DNA from: Stenocarpella maydis
Lineage: Eukaryota; Ascomycota; Sordariomycetes; Diaporthales; Diaporthaceae
Assembly: GCA_002270565.1 (NCBI GenBank)
Contig: NQMI01000079.1
Coordinates: forward strand, 9,344-23,248
Length of the DNA: 13,905 nt
Reading direction: 5' to 3'
Part shown: positions 6,231-13,905 of the stretch, piece after piece
How positions within the stretch are numbered: position 1 is the first letter of the stretch
Layout: each line of letters starts with the position of its first letter
The notes under the pieces: model-generated
Database searches by the model: none
Told to the model about the DNA's origin: nothing
What the model saw: the letters and a program-made list of their open reading frames with translations, nothing else
Made by a program: the position numbers and the translations under genes

Positions 6231-7111
6231 GGTGACACGATGGAGTTGTGGGCTCAGAACCTAGCACTTGAGCTGAAGGACCAGTGGAACATCAGGGTCC
6301 ACTCATTCGACGTTTCCGAAGTCTTTAAATCCGGCTCTAACAAACTTTAGTCCGCTATCGACAGCCTATAGCAAAGTATCTTCGATCTTGACTGGGACAT
6401 AAAGTCTCCACTTTATTATGCCGCAACACCCGTGTTTACCTCTCATAGCTCACAGGCTAAGACATCACCTATAATCATATTTGTTGCCCACAGCCTGGGC
6501 GCCTGGGTAGTGAAAAACCTCACTCTTTCATTAAACAAGGCTGCTAGCTTTATATTCCTAGGATACTTCTACCCAACGAAGATTATATGTAGTACCTTGT
6601 CAAACTTGCCGAGCTGTATTCTGTGCAATCAATCCACTTCCAGCGTCTCAATGAATTGCAAATGTTCCCACAAAAGTCTGATAAAACTTTTAGCACCAAG
6701 TTAATTGAGTCTCAAAGTGTCACAATATCGGGTGGGGACAAGTCTGCGCCTCGATTGAAGATTGTGTATGAGTCCAGGCGATTGTTTTTTCTTCTTGATC
6801 AGGAGGGCTCCGAGCAGTTTCGCGATCAAATTCTCGACATTCGACTAAGGCTCGCTCAGACGTGCCTATACACTGGCGACTACCGCGAAACGTGGAGGCT
6901 GCTGAAGACCCTTCAAACCCAGATCACGAAGAACGACTCAAGCAATCTCAGACTGAATGATGCCCATATAGATATCAGTCTCGAAGTTGAAAGGTGGCTT
7001 GCCATTGCTGCTAGTTTGCTTGGCGATCATAACAACGCCGTAGAGCGTCTTGGAAAGTTGCTGAAACTATTTGAAGGCAATCCTCAATCAACACCAGAGA
7101 CGAGTCAATTC
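6231..7111 (+). pseudogene. broken alpha/beta-hydrolase plus TPR-like protein (fungal NLR-type architecture)
   Basis: From about 6231 to 6560 one frame reads an alpha/beta-hydrolase segment: the nucleophile elbow IIIFVAHSLGAW (GHSLGG-like, Ser in HSLG) near 6473-6508, then WVVKNLTLSL and FIFLG, matching the IIFLGTPH strand of the lipase-like family. Two in-frame TAGs near 6348 and 6369 look like Gln codons mutated C to T. From 6593 another frame (GTG at 6623) runs to about 7111 as a helical region: IRLRLAQTCLYTGDYRETWR and VERWLAIAASLLGDHNNAVE resemble tetratricopeptide pairs. Such hydrolase domains occur in fungi at the N-terminus of NACHT/NB-ARC and TPR proteins with roles in incompatibility or defence. 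Here the nucleotide-binding centre is missing and the two halves are joined within about 50 bases, so a deletion is likely. The coding sequence stops at the border of copia element B, which probably cut it. The hydrolase motif is fairly secure, the TPR call moderate, the NLR link an inference. Confidence 0.6.
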
Positions 7112-7266
7112 TGTTGAACAGAATGCCGCCCCTAACCCTGAAACTAAGCGTGTCCTGCGCTTATAAAAGCTTCTTTTATTTGTTTTGTTCTTTTCTAGAA
7201 ACTTAGACCTTAAGGCGAGTTTACTTCTATGAATTTAGTGTGCTTAGGATAAATAACCGTTCTATA
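7112..7266 (+). repeat. candidate 5' LTR of copia element B
   Basis: It starts TGTTGAACAG where the TPR-like coding sequence stops, holds a TATA-like CTTATAAAAG (about 7160-7169), and ends just before the primer-binding site. No matching 3' copy was seen around 12731-13164, so the length (about 155 bp) and ends are tentative. Confidence 0.35.
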
Positions 7267-7279
7267 GTTATGAGCCCGG
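7267..7279 (+). promoter_or_regulatory. half-tRNA primer-binding site (initiator tRNA-Met anticodon region)
   Basis: GTTATGAGCCC at 7267-7277 is the complement of GGGCUCAUAAC, the anticodon loop and stem of fungal initiator tRNA-Met as I know it from yeast. Copia of Drosophila and yeast Ty5 start reverse transcription from such an internal half-tRNA rather than the tRNA 3' end. Position upstream of gag and downstream of a TATA-bearing segment fits. It survived RIP better than its surroundings. Confidence 0.55.
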
Positions 7280-8800
7280 TTTGCAAACTTGAACTTCTTC
7301 TTAGTAATATCTTAGTTATATGTTTTTAAGTATGACTCGCCCCAACCTGTAAGATGTTGTCCTTAGTGGATTCTGAGCTTGCGATAACTATCTAGTGTAA
7401 GGATGTATACTTATTTCTAATGTGGTATGCGGTCCTCTGAATGCATTGTTTGCTTAGGGGTGTTTGGAATGAACTGAATCTAGATGAGCCTGATTTTGTT
7501 GATTTTGGTGAGGCAGGACTATTTAAACTACTGGAGTGGGCCTAAGAATATGATATGAGGTAATGACTCCTTTATGAGACCTGTTTGAAGCTTTTTGAAG
7601 ATTAACTGTTTAGAGATAAGCTTGTGGAAGGTGAAATGAAGCCTAGTTTCCTGCTATAGCTTCCTATAAATGAGCTCTAGAAGGAGTATAACCTATATCT
7701 CTAGATTGAACTTCTTTAAGGCTTAAAATATAAGACTTAGGCGTCTTAAAGATAAAAGATCTGGGAATGGATATAAAAAATAGTTTCTATAGATATTCTT
7801 ACTTGTTACCTCATTGGAGTAGAGGAAGGAAGTTTTTTTTTTTATTTAATAGATCCTTAGAAGTATTAAAAAGGACCTCTTGCTTATGAGTGTAAGCATA
7901 AAGAATACCGTTAAGACCTAGTATAAGTAGTTTCTTGTAAAAGTATGAAAACCAGGAGTTAAGCTGTAGGCCTGGTATTGTGATTTTATTTGCTATTATT
8001 TCTAAGTGTGAATGCTTAAAATCTTGGAGATTGATGAGTTTTAAGGAGCAGATGATTTCCTTTAAGCTATCTCTTTTTAGCTAGCTCTAGGCTGGGTATA
8101 AGCTAAATGCTAGGATCTTATTAAATGAGATGCACTCGGGGATCTACTACTAAGCCTTAATAACCTTTTAAAGGGCTTTGCTGCCCTTCTTTACTATAAT
8201 AAGCTAGTAAATAGCTTAGGGGGAGTTATAGTTTTTATAATATTAGCTAGAAACTACCTTCCTAACTCGGGAGAAAAAGGGGGTAATATAAACTCTATAT
8301 TAAACCTAAAACCAAGAGGGGAGAAGAATACTTAAAAAAGGATTTCCTGCCTATATAGGAAGATTAATTAACCTAAGTATATTTGGAAAATATTTAAGTA
8401 TTGAATCCTTATTTATACCTATAATAAGGAGAAACACCCTAACTTAAAGTACCCCTTAACTAAGGAAATAATGCTTAGAAATTAGAAACTAACTGAATAC
8501 TAATAAATATAAGGAGATTTAAGAGGAATTAAAGCGCAAGGGAATCCTTAAATAGGATGGGAACTAGAGAAGAAATTAGTTAGAACCTGCTTTTCTAGGC
8601 TTAATTATAGTCTAACCCTCTTTTTAAAAATTGATCTTTACTATCTCTTTTATTTAAATATATACTCTTTTTACTCTTTCTAAACTTATTATTAAATGTG
8701 TTACCTAATCTTAATTATATAACCTCTACTTCTTAAAAACATGATCTATATATTAATTAACCCTTAATAACTTTTAACTATTTAGTATATACTTGGAATA
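7280..8800 (+). pseudogene. leader and gag region of copia element B, badly decayed
   Basis: This is the expected place of the capsid/nucleocapsid gene. Reading through stops gives gag-like fragments: near 7940-8000 a stretch reminiscent of the RPxxDFxxA motif of fungal copia gag, near 8110-8270 LLSLNNLLKGFAAL and IILARNYLPN, and near 8400-8480 KEKHPNLKYPLTKE, similar to the Lys/His/Pro-rich segment around the gag zinc knuckle. Several frames are needed and no start can be set. The cysteines of the knuckle are not recognisable, as expected after RIP. A T-run lies at 7831-7843. Confidence 0.4.
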
Positions 8801-8809
8801 TATATAATA

Positions 8810-10243
8810 ATGGGAGGAGCAAGATACCTTCTGTTAAGTAGTACCGTTCTTAATAATTGTAGAGCAATCCATCTAGTTAACTTAATTGATTTCCTTATTT
8901 CAGGCTTATTTAAATTAAGTATAGATTATAATATGGTTGAAGTAGGGACTTCTTCTTTAGAGATTATAGGGTATAGAATTAGATGCTTTAAAAATAAGTT
9001 TTATAGCGTAAAGGGGAAGAATACTAAAGCTCTTAATTTAGAAAATATAGTCGTTATTAAGGATTTTTATATTAATATTATTTCTAAAGCTCTTCTTTAA
9101 AAAGCAGGCATATAGTACTGCGGTAGTAATACTACCCTGTGCTTTGGAATGATTAACTGGAGCGTGCCTATGGTAGATCTTAAGTGGGCATATAACCTAG
9201 TCTTCCTTGAATATAAGTTACTCTCCTTCTCCTACTTTGAAGCTCCTTTGATCCCGTATAGTAATATAGGAATAGTTACTTCTTAAGTGCTTGTAGTTAA
9301 GAGAAATAGATTATTTAGATATTCCTATGATAAAGCGCTAAATATATTTAATAATACTTAAATATAGTATATTAGATCTGGTTACTTGGGAGCGGAAGCT
9401 CTAGAAAAGCCTATTTAAGGTGTAAGGGGAGTCTATATTATGGGGATAAAAAGGATTAATTGTAAGGTTTATACTTAGGTGAATGCCTTGAAATATATTA
9501 GTTAAGTGCTGTTAGAGAATAGGTCTCCTGGTTTATTCTATTGGATTACCTGGGATTTCTTTTACTGTAAATAAGGTCTGGATGGGTCTCTTTACGTATT
9601 AATAATATATAATGAGTTTAGTATAAAACTCTTTACCTACCCTCTAATCTTAAAAGCTTAGGAATATGTTTTTTAGGTGCTTAAGGATTATAAGGTAATG
9701 GTATAGAGAATTTACGGACTTGCTATATGCTATATTAGATAAGATATAGAAGTAGTAGTTATAAGCTTTATAGTAGAAATAGTATATGTTAAATGGGTTA
9801 AATAAAGCAGTATTATGCTTAAGTTCTTATTATTAAGGACTTCTAAGATAAATGGGGTTAGGGAATGTACTGGAAAATAGATAATTAATAAAGCTAAAGT
9901 TTTGCTGCTTGGGGTGAATCTGCTAGGAAAGTTGTAGCTAGAGGCAGTATGGATAGTAGTGTTTCTAAATAATATTTCCCTAGTAAAAAGGAAGCAGTAG
10001 CACGCTTTAGATATAGTTTTATATGAATGGTTTATGTATTATTTTAGATGGTATATACTAAATGAGGTGCATGGTAAATTGGTGGAACTTCTTCCTTCTT
10101 GGAAAAATGTATATGCTTATGGCTGTAGAGCGTATTTATTGAGGAAAGAGCGTGCAAATAACTTAAATAGGTGTATAATAAAAACTAAACTAGTAGCCTA
10201 TATAGGTTATTTGGTTGGGTATATCTCCTTAAATATTTTTTAA
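8810..10243 (+). pseudogene. copia element B protease and integrase, RIP-inactivated
   Basis: The frame that is open at 8810-9100 (96 codons) continues through stops to the open stretch 10034-10243. The start region YLLLSSTVLNN matches the protease active-site strand (LLDSGxT) but the catalytic Asp and Gly are gone. The integrase zinc site reads INCKVYT at about 9455-9475, the second Cys now Tyr (9470), followed by TAG for Gln. The catalytic core keeps ITWDFF with Asp at 9554 and a second Asp at 9743 just after a TAA; a later REC near 9860 may hold the Glu. The C-terminal part has YGCRAYLLRKE (around 10118) and YIGYLVGY, the diagnostic GCRAY...GYLVGY end of copia integrase. Integrase inserts element cDNA into chromosomes; this copy cannot make it. 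Confidence 0.82.
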
Positions 10244-11131
10244 GTATATATTTCTAGTTTAGATGAAGTAATTTTAATTGGAAATGTGGTATTTAATGAA
10301 ACCTGATTTTATATTCCTTTAATGGAGCTTGGTATTTAAATTCCTAAGCACAAAGTAAAGGAAATATTTATGGAAATAATGGAAGAGGAGGAGATCTTAA
10401 ATGTTATGTATGTGGCCCTATTCTAAGAGGATGTGGGGATATATGATGAGTTTAGAATTTAATCCTCTCTTAATACTCTTAAAGAAGAAGCTGGAAGTAT
10501 ATATTCTGGCTAGAACTTGGGGGTGGATATGTCTTATTCTGAAAAAGTAGACTTCTTTTTCTCTACTAATAAAGAAGGTAATATTCTAGGATTTCTAATA
10601 TTAGAAGGGATACCTGAAATAATTAAATGGGACTTATTTAATATTAGTTTGCTTATAGGGTAACTACTATTTTTAATAAATGAGGAAATAATTGAGTATC
10701 TTATATTACCTTCTTAAGATTTGTGCTAACTTAAGCCTATTTAGGGGAACCAGGAGAGCTAGCTACTCTCCGTACCTTAGGATGAGTCTGGTATCTAGCC
10801 TATGATTATTCTCCTAAGAAGATTAGCCTGAATTTAGCAAAAACGGGCTGGTATGGCAGAATTATAAGGGCCCTTGTATTTAGTAAATGCAATTGCATTC
10901 AGCAAGAGCACTAGTTCAGTACGCCCTAGAGAGGAGAATGTAAATGCGCGCCTTAGGAGTGATGATTCTTGGGAATACTTTATATTTACTTTCTAGTTTA
11001 ATTAATTAGAAATATAAGATTAAAGTGTGATTGAGAAATATAAATTTATGATACTTGTATGTATTATAGTAGTGTTGATTTAGGCTGGGAAGTCTGAAAT
11101 GTAATGCCTTGGGTATGATGCCTAAGGAAAA
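10244..11131 (+). other. integrase-RT linker of copia element B, decayed
   Basis: The part of the polyprotein joining integrase to reverse transcriptase is poorly conserved in copia elements, and here only short Glu-rich and hydrophobic fragments can be read between stops. A patch at about 10880-10960 (NAIAFSKSTSSVRPREENV) is notably free of stops. No separate gene is seen. Confidence 0.4.
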
Positions 11132-12723
11132 ATGCTTCCTTTAGAACCTAAGAACTGGAAGTAAGCTTAAAGTGGATTATGTAAGGTGTAATGGCTGGAG
11201 GCAATATATAAGGAGATGTAGACCCTTATTAAGCTTGGAATCTGGAAGATGATTGAGTGTGAAAGGGCGCCTTTTAAGCCCCTTTTATTTAAGTGGGTTT
11301 ATAAATATAAGCTTGATAAAAATTGCAGACTATTTCTTTTAAAGCGTGTATATATATATAAGGGGATCTCTAGCTAGTTTCTACTGTTGAGGAAATATAT
11401 GTGGCTACTCTTATTGTAAAGATGTTTTGCATAATGATGGTGATTGCTGCTGTATTTGATTTGGAGTATCTCTAACTTGATGTAATTGTAGTGTTTCTAA
11501 ATGTAATAAGGGATGAGAGAGAAGAAGTTTGTTGTGAGCTTTCAGAAGGTTTTAAGTAGGGAGGAAAATGTGCTATGCTTAAGAAGGCATTTTATGGACT
11601 TAGGGACTTACTACTGCTCTAGCACTAAGAATTCAGTTCCACGCTTAGAAAGCTTGGATTAAAGCCCTATCTAGAGGAATCCTGTTTCTTTATACGCTTA
11701 GGAATTGGAATTATGGTCTTATTTTATGTGGATGATATCCTAATACTTTTCTCTAAGAACCAAGTGAGAGTGGCAACTTAAATTAAGGCTGGAATTATAT
11801 AAGAGTATAAGGTTAAGGATAAGGGACTAGCTTAGTGGTTTCTGGGAATTTGAATACTAAGGGACTGTAGAGCATGCACTATAATACTGATTTATAATAC
11901 GTATATAGAGAAGGTTGTGCAGAAATTCAGCTTGGCGGATAATAAATATTTTATGCCTTATATACTTCTAGGAGTAAAAGAGTTGCTAAAGTTTGATAGA
12001 TAAGCCTTAAAGGTAGAGATTAAGGCGTATTAAGAATAGGTTGAGTTGATTCTCTATACGGCTATTATAATATGCCTAGATGTTGCTTTTATATATGTGT
12101 TTCTTTCCAGGTTCCTAACTAATCTTGAACCCTAGCACTAAAAGGTAGCTGAGAGAGTTATATAATACCTTTATGGAATGCGTTATTTTGGAATCTAATA
12201 TAGGGGATAATACTCTGAAGCCTAAGTGTTGGTTATAGTAGGGGATGCTTTGTTTGCTGATGATTAGGAGGATAGGAAATCTACTTAAGGCTATATAATG
12301 ACTTTGTTTGGAGGACTGATTTAATGGAAGTCTAGTAAGCAAGTAACTATATTAATATTAATAATAGAGGCTGAATTGCTGAGTTTGGAATGTACTGTAA
12401 AGGAGGTAATGGCTCTTAAGTGACTATTTAGGGATATTTAACTGGATCTGGGGCAAGCTTGGGAAATCTATTGTGATAATTAGCAGACTATATGCCTGGT
12501 TATGATTACGCGCGAAAGGCTTAGTATAAAGCTTTGTTATGTTAATATCTAGCAGATGTGGTTGAAATAGGAATATGGTAAGGGTAGTTTTTAAGTGATC
12601 TATTTGGAAACCTTAAAAATGCCCGCTAATCGACTTATAAAGACTCTTGAATATATCTAGTTTGAGCGTTTTCAGGCGCACCTTAATCTTGTTGATGTAT
12701 AAGAAGTAATTTAGAAAAGCTGA
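11132..12723 (+). pseudogene. copia element B reverse transcriptase and RNase H, RIP-inactivated and frameshifted
   Basis: The N-terminal RT segment reads in one frame (FKWVYKYKLDKN near 11290-11320) up to a TA-dinucleotide run at 11349-11360. The rest is in the next frame, so slippage in (TA)n caused a frameshift. Further on are YGLRDL (KALYGLRQS-type), the polymerase site FYVDDILIL with YVDD at 11725-11736 intact, and LVIVGDALFADD near 12225-12260 with stops at Gln codons, which is the RNase H start. GGLI-stop-WKSSKQ, ILIIEAELL (Glu site) and the tail VIYLETLKMPANRLIK lead to the TGA at 12721. Numerous TAA/TAG replace Gln or Trp. The catalytic residues persist although the protein cannot be made. 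Confidence 0.9.
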
Positions 12724-12730
12724 GAAGGGA
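12722..12730 (+). other. possible polypurine tract of copia element B
   Basis: GAGAAGGGA directly overlaps the pol stop and is all purine. It is a plausible primer for plus-strand synthesis, but the sequence that follows (CTCTTATAC) lacks a TG start. An alternative purine-rich tract lies at about 12856-12875. Confidence 0.25.
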
Positions 12731-13164
12731 CTCTTATACTTTAAAAGCATCGTTTTTGTATTATATATTTTGATACTACCTTTAGAATGAAAAAATTCTC
12801 CTAATGGATGGTGATATACTAGTAGAGTTATCCTAAGCGTTTTGATAATTAAAAAAGAGGTTGAAAATGGGGAGGGATTCTAAGGTATATAGCTTTTCAG
12901 AGCCTGAAAATTGCCTTTTTTGGCTTTAGTTAAAAGTATAAGGCTCTTACGAACCTAACTGCTCTCTAATCTTGCCCCCTTCTAAGAAAAAGTCTGAAAA
13001 TATATATTTAAGATATCTTAAAACTATTTTCATTATTGTTGGAATTATTATTATTACCAGACTCATTATTAATCTTAATGGGGTGACTGGAATTAGCGCT
13101 ATTTATGAAACTAAGCTCTTTAATCTTGTTGAGCCTGTTGCGGGTAATCTTTATGTATCCCTAT
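12731..13164. other. AT-rich unexplained segment between copia B and LTR copy 2
   Basis: It may hold the decayed 3' LTR of element B or another element. A + frame open from 12972 to 13187 reads 71 codons with KKKSENIY, then a very hydrophobic Ile-rich stretch, then VEPVAGNLYVSLL, and runs into the LTR. It starts with TTG, not ATG, and I do not recognise it. The opposite strand gives an Asn-rich low-complexity peptide over the same ATT repeats (13021-13075). No real gene is supported. Confidence 0.4.
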
Positions 13165-13201
13165 TGTTAAACGGAACCGCTCAGTAGGGCGTTGGCACTC
13201 C

Positions 13202-13345
13202 GTGCAAGGAGTTACCTTAGACTTCGTGCAAGCAGTTACCCTAGACTTCGTGCAAGCAGTTACCCTAGACTTCGTGCAAGCAGTTACCCTAGACTTCGTG
13301 CAAGCAGTTACCCTAGACTTCGTGCAAGGAGTTACCCTAGACTTG
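13202..13345 (+). repeat. 24-bp minisatellite in LTR copy 2, six units
   Basis: Six units start at 13202, 13226, 13250, 13274, 13298 and 13322. The four inner units are identical to one another and begin GTGCAAGCAG; the first and last begin GTGCAAGGAG, as in copy 1. Because 24 is a multiple of three, ORFs stay open in several frames across the array; these repetitive ORFs on both strands are by-products, not genes. Confidence 0.96.
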
Positions 13346-13676
13346 CTAGTCAGGCGAATTTCGCTAAGTACGCCCAGTGCGTGCGCGACGCAAGATGAGT
13401 TTGGTGGCCGTGAGTCGATTATTTTGGTCTGCATTTGCACCTTAATTTCGGACCTCTGCATTACCCTCATTTCTTATCCAAACAGTATGTAACTTAATTC
13501 ATTAGATAGCTTGATTTCTGAAGTTTACATATAGTTAATTTGGGCATTGCTATGGCTATGGTTGGCTGGTTGCTTGGAACCAAAGATAGTGTGTCGGAAG
13601 GGCGAATTTTCCGGCTTTTGCAAACTTGCACCAGAGCCTACCGCAGCGTGCCCGCGGGTGAGACGATGTCGGAGGG

Positions 13677-13684
13677 TATATAAG
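13677..13684 (+). promoter_or_regulatory. TATA box of LTR copy 2
   Basis: TATATAAG is at the same relative place as in copy 1, preceded by the same GTCGGAGGG. Conservation between two diverged copies supports a promoter role. Confidence 0.65.
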
Positions 13685-13686
13685 GA

Positions 13687-13702
13687 GGGCTTACAGAAGC
13701 CC
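13687..13702 (+). promoter_or_regulatory. conserved hairpin downstream of TATA, LTR copy 2
   Basis: GGGCTT ACAG AAGCCC is unchanged relative to 1572-1587, whereas bases around it vary between copies (for example ACGTCGG/ATGTCGG upstream). Confidence 0.5.
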
Positions 13703-13831
13703 AACTTAATTCAATACAAAGTTGTCCAGACCATTATCAATCGTCCCAATTCGCCTCAGAGCACCATACTGCGACCCTGCCGAAACACACACACGCTGAA
13801 CTGAATGCTATTTTATAGCACAAATTCATCA

Positions 13832-13905
13832 GAGTTATATATGTATTATTTTAAAAGCAGAAATTAATAAGAAAATATATAGTATATTATTAGATAGTAG
13901 TACTT
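13832..13905 (+). other. AT-rich tail after LTR copy 2, possible decayed primer-binding site
   Basis: GAGTTATATATG directly follows the LTR and may be a mutated GGGTTATGAGCC-type primer-binding site (AGTTAT also begins the site of element B). The rest is AT-rich with no readable gene before the window ends. Confidence 0.25.

Larger units (their letters stand above)
7112..12730 (+). mobile_element. nearly complete RIP-degraded Ty1/copia element B
   Basis: On the + strand it carries a candidate LTR, a primer-binding site, gag remnants, protease, integrase, reverse transcriptase and RNase H in the order typical of Ty1/copia. TAA/TAG stops stand where Gln or Trp is expected throughout, and composition is AT-rich with abundant TpA. 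The RNase H tail (LETLKMPANRLIKTL) differs strongly from that of element A (LETSKMVADGLTKAL), so this is a different family or a far older branch. The left edge is placed at TGTTGAACAG where the host pseudogene stops. The right edge is uncertain because no 3' LTR was matched. Confidence 0.8.
13165..13831 (+). repeat. LTR copy 2 of copia family A (667 bp)
   Basis: The second copy of the repeat at 1120-1716 has the same orientation, TGTTAAACGG...TTCATCA. It differs by six rather than three 24-bp units, a small net loss elsewhere and scattered substitutions. No polypurine tract precedes it (CCCTAT), so it is not a 3' LTR of a visible element. The 5-bp flanks (CCTAT left, GAGTT right) do not form a target duplication, which argues against a simple solo LTR. 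A GAGTTAT right after it resembles the start of a half-tRNA primer site, so it may be the 5' LTR of an element that continues past the window. Confidence 0.88.

Noticed and set aside
10886..10899. 14-bp perfect palindrome AATGCAATTGCATT
   Set aside because: It lies in the decayed integrase-RT linker of copia B without any partner motif, and could be chance in AT-rich DNA.
12115..12342. 75-codon minus-strand ORF
   Set aside because: It is antisense to the copia B RNase H region, which reads clearly on the + strand.
13202..13345. 24-bp tandem units considered as a CRISPR array or telomere-like repeat
   Set aside because: There are no spacers between units, and CCCTA occurs only once per unit without the TTAGGG period. 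It is an LTR-internal minisatellite.
13120..13492. Overlapping ORFs on both strands with repeated peptide units (for example CTKSRVTA or LDFVQAVT)
   Set aside because: They are produced by the 24-bp LTR minisatellite, whose unit length is a multiple of three, so several frames remain open. They cross the LTR border and have no protein-like non-repeat part.

Overview
The window looks like repeat-rich, largely silenced DNA of a filamentous ascomycete (Pezizomycotina). The main reason is the style of decay. Long stretches are AT-rich and full of stops, yet read straight through as retrotransposon protein if TAA/TAG is taken as mutated CAA/CAG/TGG. Lost cysteines and histidines are now tyrosine. 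All of these changes fit CpA-to-TpA transitions on either strand, the mark of repeat-induced point mutation (RIP). No intact, clearly functional host gene was found.

Layout: (A) 1-1716 is the 3' end of a relatively young Ty1/copia element on the + strand: the end of reverse transcriptase plus RNase H, a short 3' untranslated stretch, a polypurine tract and a 597-bp LTR. (B) 1717-4832 is the 3' half of an older Ty3/gypsy chromovirus, also on +. It has integrase and a C-terminal chromodomain, heavily RIP-mutated but in one frame. About 1.5 kb of unexplained sequence follows, with a GC-rich antisense ORF, and then a candidate 356-bp LTR ending where composition turns normal. Element A abuts the integrase-coding part of B, so A most likely inserted into B. 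(C) 4833-7111 has ordinary base composition and looks like old host DNA. It ends in a broken gene joining part of an alpha/beta-hydrolase domain to a helical repeat (TPR-like) segment, the layout of fungal NLR-like or related proteins. (D) 7112 to about 12730 is a nearly complete, heavily RIP-mutated second Ty1/copia element on + (candidate LTR, half-tRNA-type primer-binding site, gag, protease, integrase, reverse transcriptase, RNase H). (E) 12731-13164 is unexplained AT-rich sequence. (F) 13165-13831 is a second copy of the LTR of element A, with six instead of three copies of an internal 24-bp repeat; it is a solo LTR or the 5' LTR of another element running off the window.

The parts do not form a pathway. 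They form a layered record: host DNA, an old gypsy and an old copia element inactivated by RIP, then a younger copia family carrying a variable minisatellite in its promoter-proximal LTR. The most unusual items are that LTR minisatellite, the long post-pol region of the gypsy element with its antisense ORF, and the broken hydrolase/TPR gene. I do not see a clear new defence or metabolic system. All calls come from reading translations and repeats by eye, without database searches.
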